This document shows, one piece after another, positions 8,063 through 17,731 of a DNA stretch of 17,731 nucleotides; within the stretch, counting starts at the first letter, position 1; the number at the start of each line of letters is the position of its first letter. This stretch comes from Ophiosphaerella korrae. Its lineage: Eukaryota > Ascomycota > Dothideomycetes > Pleosporales > Phaeosphaeriaceae. Below the pieces are notes generated by a model. The model was not told the origin of the DNA and ran no database searches. It worked only from the letters and a program-made list of their open reading frames with translations. The position numbers were made by a program, and so were the translations under genes. Where the stretch lies: the NCBI GenBank assembly GCA_028456385.1, contig JALNQF010000654.1:1-17731 (forward strand), in the 5' to 3' direction.

Positions 8063-9244
8063 TTTCTTTCCTTAGTATATACCTGTTTTTATAATATGTA
8101 GGCCTCCTATACCTTCTAGTTTTTCTTACTTAGGCAACTTTATAAATTGTCTATCTTTCTAGGGCTATAGGCCTACTTTAAGTTTATATTCTTTGTGTTT
8201 TAGACACTTGTTATACATATATTTATACTATAGTCCTCTTTAGACGCATTTCTTAGATAATTTTAGGCTAGGTCTTACTACTACATATCTATCTTCTAGG
8301 ATTATTTCCTATCCTTAGATATCTTCTACTATAATTACTCTCGTATAGTTATAGCCTCTTCTCCTTATAGGCTATATATTATTATTTACTTTAGGGTTTC
8401 TATATATAATGTAATTCTTGTCTAGGTATAATATCTATAATACTTTAAAGTATGCTAGATATTTTAGGTCTATTATTTTGTTATCCCCTTCCTAGTATTT
8501 ACTTCTACTAGGTATATCTATTATTAGGATATAGTATACTACTAGTACTCTTAGTATATAGGCTTTATTAATCTATCGCGTTTCTCTTATAAGGTATTGC
8601 TATTCTTTTTATATAGGTATTCTTCCTACTATAACTATATATTACTTTATCTATTCTTAAAATAGTATAAACTTTATTTCTTTAAGATTACGTTCTTTCT
8701 AGTCTTTATACACTTCCTCTATACTTATAACTAGTAAGTATTTCTAAATAAACTTCTATTCTTTATCTCGTTCTTCTATATTTATAGTTGTACAGCTATT
8801 ATAGCTATATATTATTAGCTAGGTATACTCTATATCTCTTATACTAACTTATTTCTTACTTCCTTGTAGTCCTTTAGAGGTAGTTATAGTAGTCTCTTTA
8901 TTTAGTGCTAGTCCTTCGGCCTAGATTAATAGTACTAGGGGCTCTTCTCCTTCTAGATCTTCTACTAGTAAGTCTATTACTTAGGCTATTTCTTCTAGCT
9001 AAGCTTTTATTCTTTCTTTTATTATAGCTACTCTCTATCTCTATTATAGAAAGTATCTTACTCTCTATTTACTAGAAAGATATATATAGTAGTTGTCTTT
9101 ATAACAAAAGGTCTAATAGAGTATTACGTATTGTATTTCTTTACTCCTAGCTACCTTCTCCTAAGGTTTAGCCTATGCTTATAGTACTTCTTTCCTCTTT
9201 TTAGTTATCTTTAACTAGGTTTCTTTCTTTAGGTCCTTACTTTT

Positions 9245-9355
9245 ATAGTCTTTTATAAAGTATCCTAGTTTCCTATATTTATAATATGCTATATCCTTTT
9301 TCTTTTATAATTAGCAGTTTTTTACATAGTAGCCTAGTTTACTATAATTAAAGTA
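9245..9355 (-). other. Two CCHC zinc knuckles of element B Gag, both decayed
   Basis: Knuckle 1 (9355-9314) reads YFNYSKLGYYVKNC and knuckle 2 (9286-9245) reads YYKYRKLGYFIKDY. Both keep the C-x2-C-x4-H-x4-C spacing, with Tyr at seven of the eight ligand positions. That is what TGT to TAT and CAC to TAC mutation would give. Knuckles bind the RNA genome during particle assembly. Confidence 0.85.
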
Positions 9356-10264
9356 CGTAAAGTCTTTATTCTTCTTTTTCTTTCTATCCTTATTAGCGTT
9401 AAGGATTATAGGGTCTCCCTTATTATAGTTCTAGGTGTAACCTCTATATTTGTTCTTCTTCTATTCTTAAAGATCGTTGTTAATTTATATTACTTATTAC
9501 TTTAGGGCTTCTAGTATCCTTAGTTTCTCTATATATATTATCTCGTATTAAATCTTAGAGTTTAGTCCTTGCTTAAATCGTAATATCAAAGCTAATTTAT
9601 TCTATTCTATATTCTAGGATAGTTATTTAAACTATAATACGTATTTCAGAACACTTTAACTTTATATAAGCTTTTCTAGCTATTCTTTAGCTTATTAGGT
9701 AACGTCTATATCCCTAAATACTACTCTTATTCGTTTAGTAAAGTATTTGTAACTTCTAAAAATAGCTCTAGTTTTGTCCTTCTAGGTTATTAGAGAGTGT
9801 ATTGTATAGTCTATCTAGTAAGGTTCGTACTATCTTATCGCGTCTTCCTTAAGGTGCAACCTAATATATATTACCTTTTTCTCTTCTATGTCGAAGTATA
9901 GTACTTATACATCTATTTAGAGTTATACTAAGGTAATAAAGAGTCTTAGTTTCTCCCTTATTCTATTAAACTTCTTAAGGATAGGTATCTTAGGCGGTTT
10001 CTTTGTCGTACTTATTACTAGACGTTATATAATTAGTTCTATCTAATTCTAACCTTTAATAATAGCTTTAATCTATGCTTTATTCTACTTTACATAATCT
10101 TATAGTTCCTTGTTCTATATTTCTAAAGTATCGATTACTATTTTTATATCTTCTTTGTCTAAGATTAGATTATTAATTTAGTCTTTAATTATTTCTTATA
10201 TAGTGCTATTAGACTTATAACTACTCTTAGGGGCTTTGCTTATTTTAGTTAAACTTTCTACTAT

Positions 10265-10325
10265 CGTATTAGCTAGACTATGCGCTACTTACGCTTTGCT
10301 TCTCGCAATAACTAGATTAGCAAGG
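10265..10325 (-). other. Leader / primer-binding region of element B
   Basis: The 61 nt between the 5' LTR and the presumed Gag start begin CCTTGCTAATCTAG on the minus strand. A tRNA-primed element would normally begin TGG (complement of tRNA CCA), which is absent here and in element A (16833-16893). I could not match it to a tRNA, and no obvious self-priming complement was found in the LTR by eye. Confidence 0.45.
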
Positions 10326-10767
10326 TATAATAGGTGTTACTAGGGTCGACTTCCTAATACCTAATTAGGGGTTAGTAGATTAAGAGGTAATAACAGAAGT
10401 TTGTATTAGAATCTACAATAACTATAAATAATAGAAGATATTTTGTAACTATCTTGTATTAGCGTTCTATAGTTAAAGGATTAAATTGCTAATACTATCT
10501 TAATAATACGCATTACTACTAACTATATACCTATACTTCTTAGCTAGCTTCGTGCTTCGTATTTACTAAGATCGCAAATCGCGAATTTATTACGTGTACA
10601 AATTTATGCTTTGTATTTGCTAAGATTGCGAATTGCGAATTTATTACGTGTCTCTATTGTAGTTAGCTTCCTAGTTAAGTTCGTTGCCCTACAGGTCGTA
10701 TATATTGTTATTATCTATAGTAGGGCTAATTAGTTTAAATTGGCTTTCCCTTGTTACTACTGTAACA
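10326..10767 (-). repeat. 5' LTR of element B (right, 442 bp)
   Basis: It has the same length as 3743-4184, with about 33 differences, all transitions. It keeps more C and G, for example in the CGCAAATCGCGAATT part of its direct repeat. The plus-strand start is TATAATAGG, the RIP form of TGTAATAGG. This LTR would hold the promoter for the minus-strand gag-pol transcript. Confidence 0.92.
10553..10651. repeat. Two-unit direct repeat in the right LTR of element B
   Basis: Two 45-bp units start at 10553 and 10607 (54-bp period) and share GTATTT, CTAAGAT and GCGAATTTATTACGTGT. They are less mutated than the matching pair at 3970-4068 and so are the better guide to the original sequence. Confidence 0.7.
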
Positions 10768-10772
10768 ATAGG
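10768..10772. repeat. Target-site duplication of element B, right copy (ATAGG)
   Basis: This matches 3738-3742. The sequence after it continues the 3' untranslated part of element A (TTCTAGTTTATC), which aligns with 4207 onward in element B. Confidence 0.85.
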
Positions 10773-10917
10773 TTCTAGTTTATCTATTCTAGGGCTAGAG
10801 TTATTAATCTAGTTTCTTCGTTAATGTAAAGTTCCTTATCTTCTCCTATACCTACTAAGTCTACCTTCTATTATCTTTAATTAGTAGACTATATATTATA
10901 TTAAAGTATTACTATAT

Positions 10918-11424
10918 TTCTTTATTCTTGTTATAAATCTTTAAATCCTCTTATAGAGTATATTTCTTTAAAGTATAGTAAAGCCTATAAGGTATATATT
11001 TATATTAATACTTATACTTTTTATAATCTTTTTAGCGTATCTCTTATAGAGTATAAGTTAATAATACTTACTTGTATATCTATACTTATCTATAATAGAG
11101 AGAGCTATTAACTATACTTAAGATAAACTATCTAAATAGATTACTAAAGCTAAAAAAAAATATAATTAGATTCTAAGTATATAAGTAGAAAATTATACTT
11201 ATCTAATTTATCTTTATAAGATAAAGGCCTTAAATAATAAAAAGTTTATTACGTAGGCTATCTTTATAGAGTCTAAGCTTAATTTTAAGGCTATAGTAGA
11301 GGCTACTCTTATTATACTAGGTATTCCTAACGCCTCTCTATCTAGTAGTAGTAACGTTAATTTTCTTAGTTTACTACAAGGCGCTCTAGAGGGTTTTAAT
11401 TTTAGAACTCCTCTAGTTTCTTAG
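10918..11424 (+). pseudogene. Opposite-strand (antisense) coding relic of element A, unknown function
   Basis: This is the counterpart of the relic at 4203-4860. In frame 0 it reads ISLKYSKAYK, a Tyr-rich stretch and FSVSLIEYKLI. In frame 1 it reads YLYKIKALNNKKF, KAIVEATLIILGIPNASLSSS, then LLQGALEGFNF and ends at TAG 11422-11424. The +1 offset between the blocks and the end point are shared with element B. It overlaps the last 59 bp of the element A pol on the other strand. The part nearest the LTR (10773-10917) is much more diverged from element B than the rest, and I see no clear frame there. Confidence 0.4.
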
Positions 11425-14400
11425 AGTAGTTAAGGTTATCTTCTAGTTCTTATATATCTTCTTATAGTTATCCTTTTGTATTTATACTTATCTATTTTAC
11501 TAAGTAGTAGTTCCTACTATTATAGAACTAATATTCTAGGATCTCTTTAACTTCCTATTCTTTCTATTCTCTATATATATTTACTTTATATACTAGTAGT
11601 TCTATATTTTATAGTACTATCTTAAGTAGTACTATATAAAAGGTTAAGTATATTCTTATTTTACTTAGTAGTTTTAATTTAAATATAACTAGTATAACTT
11701 TCTTTTCTACTTTATGTAGTCCTATTTTAATATAATCTAGTTTAGAACTTAGTTATTTACTTTTAATATTCCTTTATACTAACTATACTTTTTCTCCCTC
11801 TCTAAATTAGAGTCTCTCTTAGTGTTTTTTATTATAGTACTTTACTATCTACTTATATAGAAATTCTACGTCTTATCTTAATTAATTATATATTTCTTTA
11901 AGTCTATTTACAAGGTTTTCTCCTTTTAGAGACTAAGATACTTCTTATCTTAGTATTCTATATATACTATACTTAAATCTATAATTTATAAAGAAAAGTA
12001 ATACTCTTATTACTATATTATTTATACTATTGTATACTAACTATACTATAAGTAGTAACTATACCTAGTTGTTCTAGTTATAGTTAAGGTAGTATCTTAG
12101 GTATTATTCTACTATTTAGTTTATATATTCTAATTATCTATCTATCTATAAGTAGTATACTATAGATATTATATATCTAGCTCCTAATTGTACTATTATT
12201 ATTCTCTATAGTTTTAATATAAATCTTTTATCTCTATCTATAATAATCTTGTCTAGAAGTCTATATTAAGTAATTATAGTTCTTAGGACTTAGTGTATAG
12301 TATCTTCTATCCTACTTTTTTCCTTATATAGTTTAAAGTATAAGTACTTTATAAGCTTATCTACTATTATTAGGATTCTATTATACTTAACTCCTAATAT
12401 TAATTCTTTAGACTTAGGTAACTTTAAAATAAAGTCTATTATAATAACTCTTTATAGTTATTCTAGTACTTTAACTAGTTATAGTATTCTATATAGTACG
12501 TATCTACTATACTTGTTTCTATAATATTCTATATAGTTTCCTAGTACTTCTATTACTAGCTATCTTACTTTTAGGATATAGTAGTTTTATAGTAGTCTAT
12601 CTAGGGTTTTATTAATTCCTTAGTATCTATATACTAGTAATTTATAGAATTATTATATAAATTCTCTTTAGATCTTCTTTAGAATATATATCTTTCTATA
12701 GGCTTATATAAATCCTTCTTAGATTTCTAGCTTTTCTATTTCTTTAGATACTTCTTACGTTATTTTCTAAATCTATTTATCTAGCTTGCTATTCTTTCTT
12801 TTAAGTATTATAGCTATTTTAAGTATATTTAGAACTAAATATCCTTTTTTATTCTTTATTAGGACTATACTAGTAGTATTTACTTCTTCTTATAAGTTTA
12901 GTCTTCTACTAAGGGCGTCTATAAATTAGTTATCTTTACTCTTTATATATATAATTTCTAAGTTAAACGTTAATAGGAATTCCTACTATCTTATATAGTA
13001 TTGTAATAGTTTTTTATTTAGTATAAATCTTATAAGATTTTTATAGTCTATATAGACTTTTGTTTAGTACTTTACTCTTTATAAGTATACTTTTTATTAC
13101 GTAAATACTTTATAGATTACTAGTATTTCTTTATTATATATTAAGTAGTTAAGCTCTACTAGTTTTATTTTCTTAGAGAAGTATTTAACTAGGTATTCTT
13201 GTTTAGTTCTTAGTTCTTCCTATATTAGTACTATTCTATAGACTAAGTTAGATACGTCTATTTTTACTATTACTAGTAGGTCTAGGTTATATATTCTAAT
13301 AACTATGTTTTTTATAAACTTTCTTTTAATTTTATTAAATACTTTATTATATTCCTTTATCTACTTAAATAGCGTATCTTTCTTTATAAGTCTTATTATA
13401 AGTTCTATATCTTTAGACTATTCTATTATTAGCTTTCTATAAAAGTTTACTAGTCTATAGAACTATTATACTTCTTTTAGGTTTCTTAGTATTAGCTATT
13501 TGTTAATTAACTTAATTTTTTCTAGGTTAATCTTAATCTTTCCTAGTTCTATAATAAATCCTAGGAAATCTATTTCTTTTATATAGAATTTATACTTTCT
13601 AATTTTAAGTAATAGTTAACTTTCTACTAGTTTTTCTAGTACCTTGTATATATATTATATATATTCTTCTTCTATTTCTAAGAATATAAGGATATTATCT
13701 AGGTATATAAATATAAATATATCTAGGTATTCTCTTAGTACTATATTAATTCTTTCTTAGAAGGCTGCTAGTGCGTTTATTAAGCTAAAAAGTATAACTA
13801 AGTATTTATATAGTCTATATTGCGTTCTAAATACTATTTTCTATTTATTACCTTCTTTAATTCTAATTTAGTAGTAAGCGTTTTAGATATCTAGTTTTAT
13901 AAAGATCTTTACTTTCTATAGTCTATCTTATCTTTTATCTATTTATAGTAAGGAGTATTAGTTTTTATTTATAATTTTGTTTATCTTTCTAAAATCTACG
14001 TAAGGTTTTTTATTACTTATCTCTTTTTTATTTATAAATATAAGTCTATATACTACTAAGGACTTAGATTCTTATATCTATTCTTTCTTTATTATATTTT
14101 TAATAAATACTTATTTAATTTTAGATTCTTCTTTAGTTTTTCTATAAACTAGTCTCTATCTTACGTCTTTGTCTTCTTTTAGGTCTATTACTAAATCTTA
14201 TAGCTAATATTCTAGAAGATAGTCTTTAGGCTCTATAAGTTATTTTTCCTATTTTTTATATTCTTTAAGGAATTCTCCTTTATAGGTACTTATATTAGCT
14301 TTTAATATATTTATCTTATAGTAGTTAATTTTTCTTATTCTCTAATTAATATATAGGTTAGTTATCTATAACTATAGTATACCTAATATTATATCTTGTT

Positions 14401-16832
14401 TATTATTAATTATTATTATATCTATAATTATATTTTTAATTATTATTCTTTCTAGTTCTAGTAAAAAGGGAATTGTTTTAAACCTAATAGGTTCCTAGAA
14501 TAGTTTTCTTTTAATTATACTTAGTTATTAAAGGTATTTCTTTATTATATAATATATTCTTTATATTTCTATAAATTTCTTTAATATAAAGTTTCTTATA
14601 GCTCTACTATTAATTATTAATTATACTCTTTTTCTTTAATACGTACTTGTTTTTGTAATATATAGGCCTCTTACGCCTTCTAGCTATTCTTACTTAAGTA
14701 AGTTTATAACTTATCTATCTTTTTAGAGCTATAGCCTTACTTTAACTTTATATTCTTTGTATTTTAGATATTTATTATAAGTATATTTATACTATAGTCC
14801 TCCTTAGACGTATTTCTTAGATAATTTTAGTTTAGGCCTTACTACTACGTAACCTTCTTTTAGTATTATTTTCTATCTTTAGATATCTTTTACTAGAATT
14901 ACTCTTATATAATTATAGCCTCTTCTTTTTATAAGCTATATACTCTTATTTACTTTAGGGTTCCTATATATAATATAATTCTTATCTTAGTATAATATCT
15001 ATAATATTTTAAAGTATACTAGGTGTTTTAGGTTTATTACTTTATTATCTCCTTCTTAGTATTTATCTTTTCTAGGCGTATTAGTAGTTAGGATATAGTA
15101 TACTACTAGTATTCTTAGTTTATAGGCTTTGTTAATCTATTATATTTTTCTTACTAGAAACTACTATTTTTTTTATATAGGTATTCTTCCTACTATAACT
15201 ATATATTACTTTATTTATTCTTAAAATAGTATAAACTTTATTTCTTTAAGATTACGTTCTTTTTAGTCTTTATACGCTTCCTCTATACTTATAACTAGTA
15301 AGTATTTCTAAATAAACTTCTATTCTTTATTTTATTTCTCTATATCTATTATTATATAGCTATTATAGCTATATATATCTAGCTAGGTATACTCTATACC
15401 TTTTATACTAATTCTTTTCTTACTTCTTTATAGTTCTTTAAAGGAAGCTATAGTAGTCTCTTTATCTAGTACTAGTTCTTTAGCCTAGATTAATAGAATC
15501 TAGGGTTCTTCTCTTTCTAAGTCTTCTATTAGTAGGTCTATTACGTATACTATTTCTTTTAGCTATACTTTTATTCTTTTTTTTATTACTACTACTCTAT
15601 TCTTTTATAAGAACTATCTTACTTCTTCTTTACTAGAATAGTATATATAGTAGTTGTCTTTATAATAAAAGGTTTAGTAGAGTATTACATACTATAATTC
15701 TTTACTTCTAGCTACCTTCTCTTAAGGTTTAGCCTATACTTTTAGTACTTCCTTCTAACTTTTAGTTATTTTTAACTATATTTCTTTATCTTTCTTATAG
15801 TCTTTACTTCTATAGTCTTTTATAAAGTATCTTAGTTTTTTATATTTATAATATACTATATCTTTTTTTTAATAATTAGTAATCTTTTATATAGTAGTAT
15901 TTCTTACTATAGTTAAAGTATAAAAAGTCTTTATTCTTCTTTTTTTTTTTATCTTTATTAGCGTTAAGGATTATCGGGTCTCTAATATCCTAGTTTCTAG
16001 GTTAGCTACTATACTTATTCTTCGTCTATTCTTAAAGATTATTATTAATTTATATTACTTATTATTTTAGAGCTTCTAGTATCTTAGGTTTCTCTATATA
16101 GATTATTTTGTATTAGATTTTTATATTTAGTCTTTATTTAAATTATAATATTAGAGCTAATTTATTCTATTCTATATTTTGTAATAGTTATTTAAACTAT
16201 AATATATATTTAGGAATACTTTTACTTTGTATACGCCTTGTAAGTTTTTCTTCTACTTACTAGGTAATATCTATATCCCTAAATACTATTCTGATTTTCT
16301 TAGTAAAGTATTCGTAACTTCTAAAAATAGCTCTAGTTTTAACTTTCTATATTATTAGAGTTTATATCGTGTAATCTATCTAATAAGGTTTAAACTATTT
16401 TATTATATCTTCTTCGAAGTATATTCTAATATATATTACTTTCTTTTCTTCTATATTAAAGTATAGTACTTATATATCTATCTAGAGTTATACTAATACT
16501 ATAAAGGGTCTTAGTTTTTTCCTTATTTTATTAAACTTTTTAAGGATAGGTAACTTAAGTAGTTTCTTTGTTACACTTATCTCTAGTCTTTAGGTAATTA
16601 GTTCTATTTAGTTCTAGCCTTTAATAATAGCTTTAATTTATACTTTGTTTTATTTTACGTAGTTTTATAGTTCTTTATTCTACGTCTCTAAAGCGTTAAT
16701 TACTATCTTTATATCTTTTTTATCTAAGATTAAGTTATTTATATAATCTTTAATTATTTCTTATACTATACTATCTAATTTATAACTACTCTTAGGTACC
16801 TAAGCTATTTATTTAGTTAAACTTTCTACTAT
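11366..16832 (-). pseudogene. Element A Gag-Pol fusion, heavily RIP-inactivated, one 2-nt deletion
   Basis: Collinear with the element B Gag-Pol. Presumed start codon (now ATA) at 16832-16830. Zinc knuckles are at 15920-15879 and 15853-15812; protease Asn-Ser-Arg at 14611-14603; RT YLDNI at 13705-13691; integrase IDFILKLPKSK with Asp at 12436-12434 and IIVDKL at 12364; chromodomain-like tail at about 11554-11425; stop TAA at 11368-11366. The N-terminal Gag and first knuckle are in one frame. The second knuckle and everything after it are in another, because the T-rich spacer between the knuckles is 25 nt here against 27 nt in element B. There are more stops and fewer CA/TG than in element B. 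Residue identity to B looks high through RT, RNase H and integrase. Confidence 0.88.
15812..15920 (-). other. Zinc knuckle pair of element A Gag with frameshifting spacer deletion
   Basis: The two 42-nt knuckles correspond base for base to those at 9314-9355 and 9245-9286. The spacer (15854-15878) has lost 2 nt in a run of T, probably by slippage. The phase change agrees with the different frames of the Gag start (mod 3 = 0) and RT/IN (mod 3 = 2) in this element. Confidence 0.75.
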
Positions 16833-16893
16833 CGTATTAGCTAGACTATACGCTACTTATACTTTACTTCTTATAATAACTAAATTAGTAAGG

Positions 16894-17352
16894 TATAATA
16901 GGATTACTAGGGTTAACTTCCTAATAACCTTTAGGGTATTAGTAGATTACAAGGTAATAACAAAAGCTTATCTTATAATTAGTAATAACTATAAATAATA
17001 GTTAATTTATGTATACAATATTAAGTACTAGTATTCTAGGTTAAAGATTAGATTACTAATACTCTCTTAATAATACGTATCCTATTAACTATATACTTAT
17101 ACTAATCTATTTATACAACGCTATAGATTACTACTAATCTATTTATACGTAATTATAGATTACCTTAATCTATTTATATATTATTATAGATTACTTTTAA
17201 TCTGTTTGTATATAATTACAGATTACTACTACGTGTCCTAGTTATAAGTAGTTTCCTAATTAAGGTTGTTACCTCGCTCGTCCTATACTTTGTTAGTACT
17301 TAAGTTAGGACTAATTAAGTCTATCTCGATTTCTCTTATTACGCCTATAACA
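16894..17352 (-). repeat. 5' LTR of element A (right, 459 bp)
   Basis: It pairs with 3294-3721. On the plus strand it starts TATAATAGGATTAC and ends CGCCTATAACA. The 31-bp excess over its mate equals one extra hairpin unit. Differences include transitions plus a few transversions, for example near 16966 and 16973. Confidence 0.9.
17103..17225. repeat. Array of four hairpin units inside the right LTR of element A
   Basis: Units start at 17103, 17135, 17166 and 17198. Each has TAATCTAT or a close variant and ATAGATTA as inverted arms. In the fourth unit both arms have single changes that keep pairing (TAATCTGT with ACAGATTA). The left LTR has only three units. Confidence 0.8.
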
Positions 17353-17357
17353 ATCTA
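17353..17357. repeat. Target-site duplication of element A, right copy (ATCTA)
   Basis: Identical to 3289-3293 and directly abutting the right LTR. Confidence 0.85.
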
Positions 17358-17655
17358 GCTTACTACTATCTTAAGAGACTTAGCTAAAACTACTATATTA
17401 TAGATATATAGATAGAGCGTAAGGCTAGAAATAGATAGTAAGATTAATCTACTTAGTTTATACCTAGTACTATTAAGTTATAAGTAATTAATCTAAAAAA
17501 GGGCTTTTTTAAAAGCCTTAGTATCTCTCTCTAATAAGGCCTTTATATAGCTATTATAAAAAAGCCTTTTTATTAAACTACTATAACTTTTTTTAAATCT
17601 AATAATTAAGAGTCTTACTACTTTAACTAAGTTAAGTAAACTAGTATCTACTTAT
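17358..17655. other. RIP-mutated flank right of element A, no gene seen
   Basis: I saw no CA or TG dinucleotide in this stretch and no readable frame on either strand. It holds several AAGCCTT-like runs and the palindrome AAAAAAGGGCTTTTTT at about 17494-17509. It does not visibly continue the element C coding relic found left of element A. Confidence 0.45.
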
Positions 17656-17703
17656 ATTAACTTAAGTATTAACTTAAGTATTAACTTAAGTATTAAGCTA
17701 AGT
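17656..17703. repeat. Tandem repeat, four 12-bp units
   Basis: ATTAACTTAAGT occurs three times in a row (17656, 17668, 17680), followed by ATTAAGCTAAGT at 17692. The unit contains the palindrome CTTAAG. No coding role is seen. Confidence 0.85.
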
Positions 17704-17731
17704 ACTATAAAGAGTATTAGTAAAAAGTACT

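Larger units (their letters stand above)
4802..10264 (-). pseudogene. Element B Gag-Pol fusion, RIP-inactivated (about 1,821 codons)
   Basis: This is a single frame from a presumed start (ATG now ATA, 10264-10262) to TAA at 4804-4802. All landmarks share one phase: Gag capsid with KPPKIPILKKFN and a KLRLFITLV-type motif; zinc knuckles at residues 304-317 and 327-340; protease motif near 740; RT with VDFR (944), KLDI (978) and YLDN (1042); RNase H 1211-1310; integrase H2C2 from about 1393; catalytic Asp 1465, Asp 1531 and Glu 1567 (D,D35E); GPY/F-like module; chromodomain-like tail 1759-1821. The length and order fit a fused Gag-Pol chromovirus. Internal TAG/TAA codons fall where Trp or Gln is expected, and zinc-ligand Cys/His codons read Tyr. 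The start is inferred from the first position after the 61-nt leader that gives a Gag-like frame. The original stop could lie further on. Confidence 0.9.
3743..10767 (-). mobile_element. Element B: complete, nested, RIP-inactivated Ty3/Gypsy chromovirus
   Basis: It is 7,025 bp long with two 442-bp LTRs (3743-4184 and 10326-10767), ATAGG duplications, a polypurine tract at 4185-4198 and a gag-pol relic at 10264-4802 on the minus strand. I count about 33 differences between the LTRs, all of them transitions, as expected if RIP alone separated them. It keeps more CA/TG dinucleotides and has fewer in-frame stops than element A, in keeping with a younger insertion. The internal part is collinear with that of element A, but the LTR bodies differ, so the two are sister families. 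Confidence 0.93.
3294..17352 (-). mobile_element. Element A: complete but RIP-inactivated Ty3/Gypsy chromovirus, split by element B
   Basis: The LTRs are 3294-3721 and 16894-17352, flanked by ATCTA duplications. The coding strand is minus, so the 5' LTR is the right-hand one. Without the nested element and one copy of its duplication the length is 7,029 bp. The gag-pol relic is at 16832-11366, an opposite-strand coding relic at about 10918-11424, and the polypurine tract next to the left LTR at 3722-3735. The two LTRs differ by transitions and also by some transversions and a 31-bp repeat unit. That makes it older than element B, whose LTRs differ only by transitions. Element B interrupts it 16 bp inside the left LTR. 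Confidence 0.92.

Noticed and set aside
1..17731. Mitochondrial or bacterial origin because of the high AT content
   Set aside because: Ty3/Gypsy chromoviruses with LTRs and target duplications, fungal-type intron signals and CpA-specific depletion point to a RIP-active ascomycete nuclear genome.
1..17731. Intact protein genes among short open frames
   Set aside because: TG is so depleted that start codons are almost absent, and all longer readable frames match retroelement domains with internal stops. Short open frames on other phases have no motif support.
1..17731. Centromere or AT-isochore identity
   Set aside because: Nested RIP-mutated retroelements are common in both, but nothing in the sequence alone distinguishes a centromere from other heterochromatin.

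Overview
This window is a transposon graveyard from a filamentous ascomycete (Pezizomycotina). It is very AT-rich, and CpA/TpG dinucleotides are almost absent while TpA is everywhere. That is the mark of repeat-induced point mutation (RIP), which turns CpA into TpA on both strands. I found no intact gene, no tRNA or rRNA and no CRISPR array. Every coding region I can read is a decayed LTR retrotransposon of the Ty3/Gypsy chromovirus type, with its gag-pol on the minus strand.

Layout. (1) Positions 1-3110 hold the 3' part of an old chromovirus (element C). Its RNase H, integrase and chromodomain lie on the minus strand at about 3110-1040, and a plus-strand, apparently spliced gene relic lies at about 120-760. 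(2) Positions 3111-3288 are a short, less mutated stretch without a recognisable gene. (3) A complete element (element A, outer) spans 3294-17352. It has LTRs of 428 and 459 bp and the target duplication ATCTA on both sides. (4) A second complete element (element B, inner) spans 3743-10767 and sits inside A. It has two 442-bp LTRs and the target duplication ATAGG, and it landed between the polypurine tract and the end of the coding region of A. Removing B makes A 7,029 bp long, against 7,025 bp for B. The internal regions are 6,142 and 6,141 bp, so A and B are close relatives with different LTRs. (5) Positions 17358-17731 are RIP-mutated flank with a 12-bp tandem repeat and short AT palindromes.

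In A and B, Gag (two CCHC knuckles), protease, reverse transcriptase, RNase H, integrase (H2C2 and D,D35E) and a chromodomain-like tail lie in one reading frame of about 1,821 codons in B. A has one net 2-nt loss between its zinc knuckles. RIP replaced Trp, Gln, Cys, His and some Asp codons with stops, Tyr or Asn.

The most interesting point is a second, opposite-strand coding signal between the chromodomain end and the 3' LTR in A and B. A comparable plus-strand signal with fungal-type introns lies in the same place in C. It looks like an accessory antisense gene that converges on, and overlaps, the 3' end of pol.
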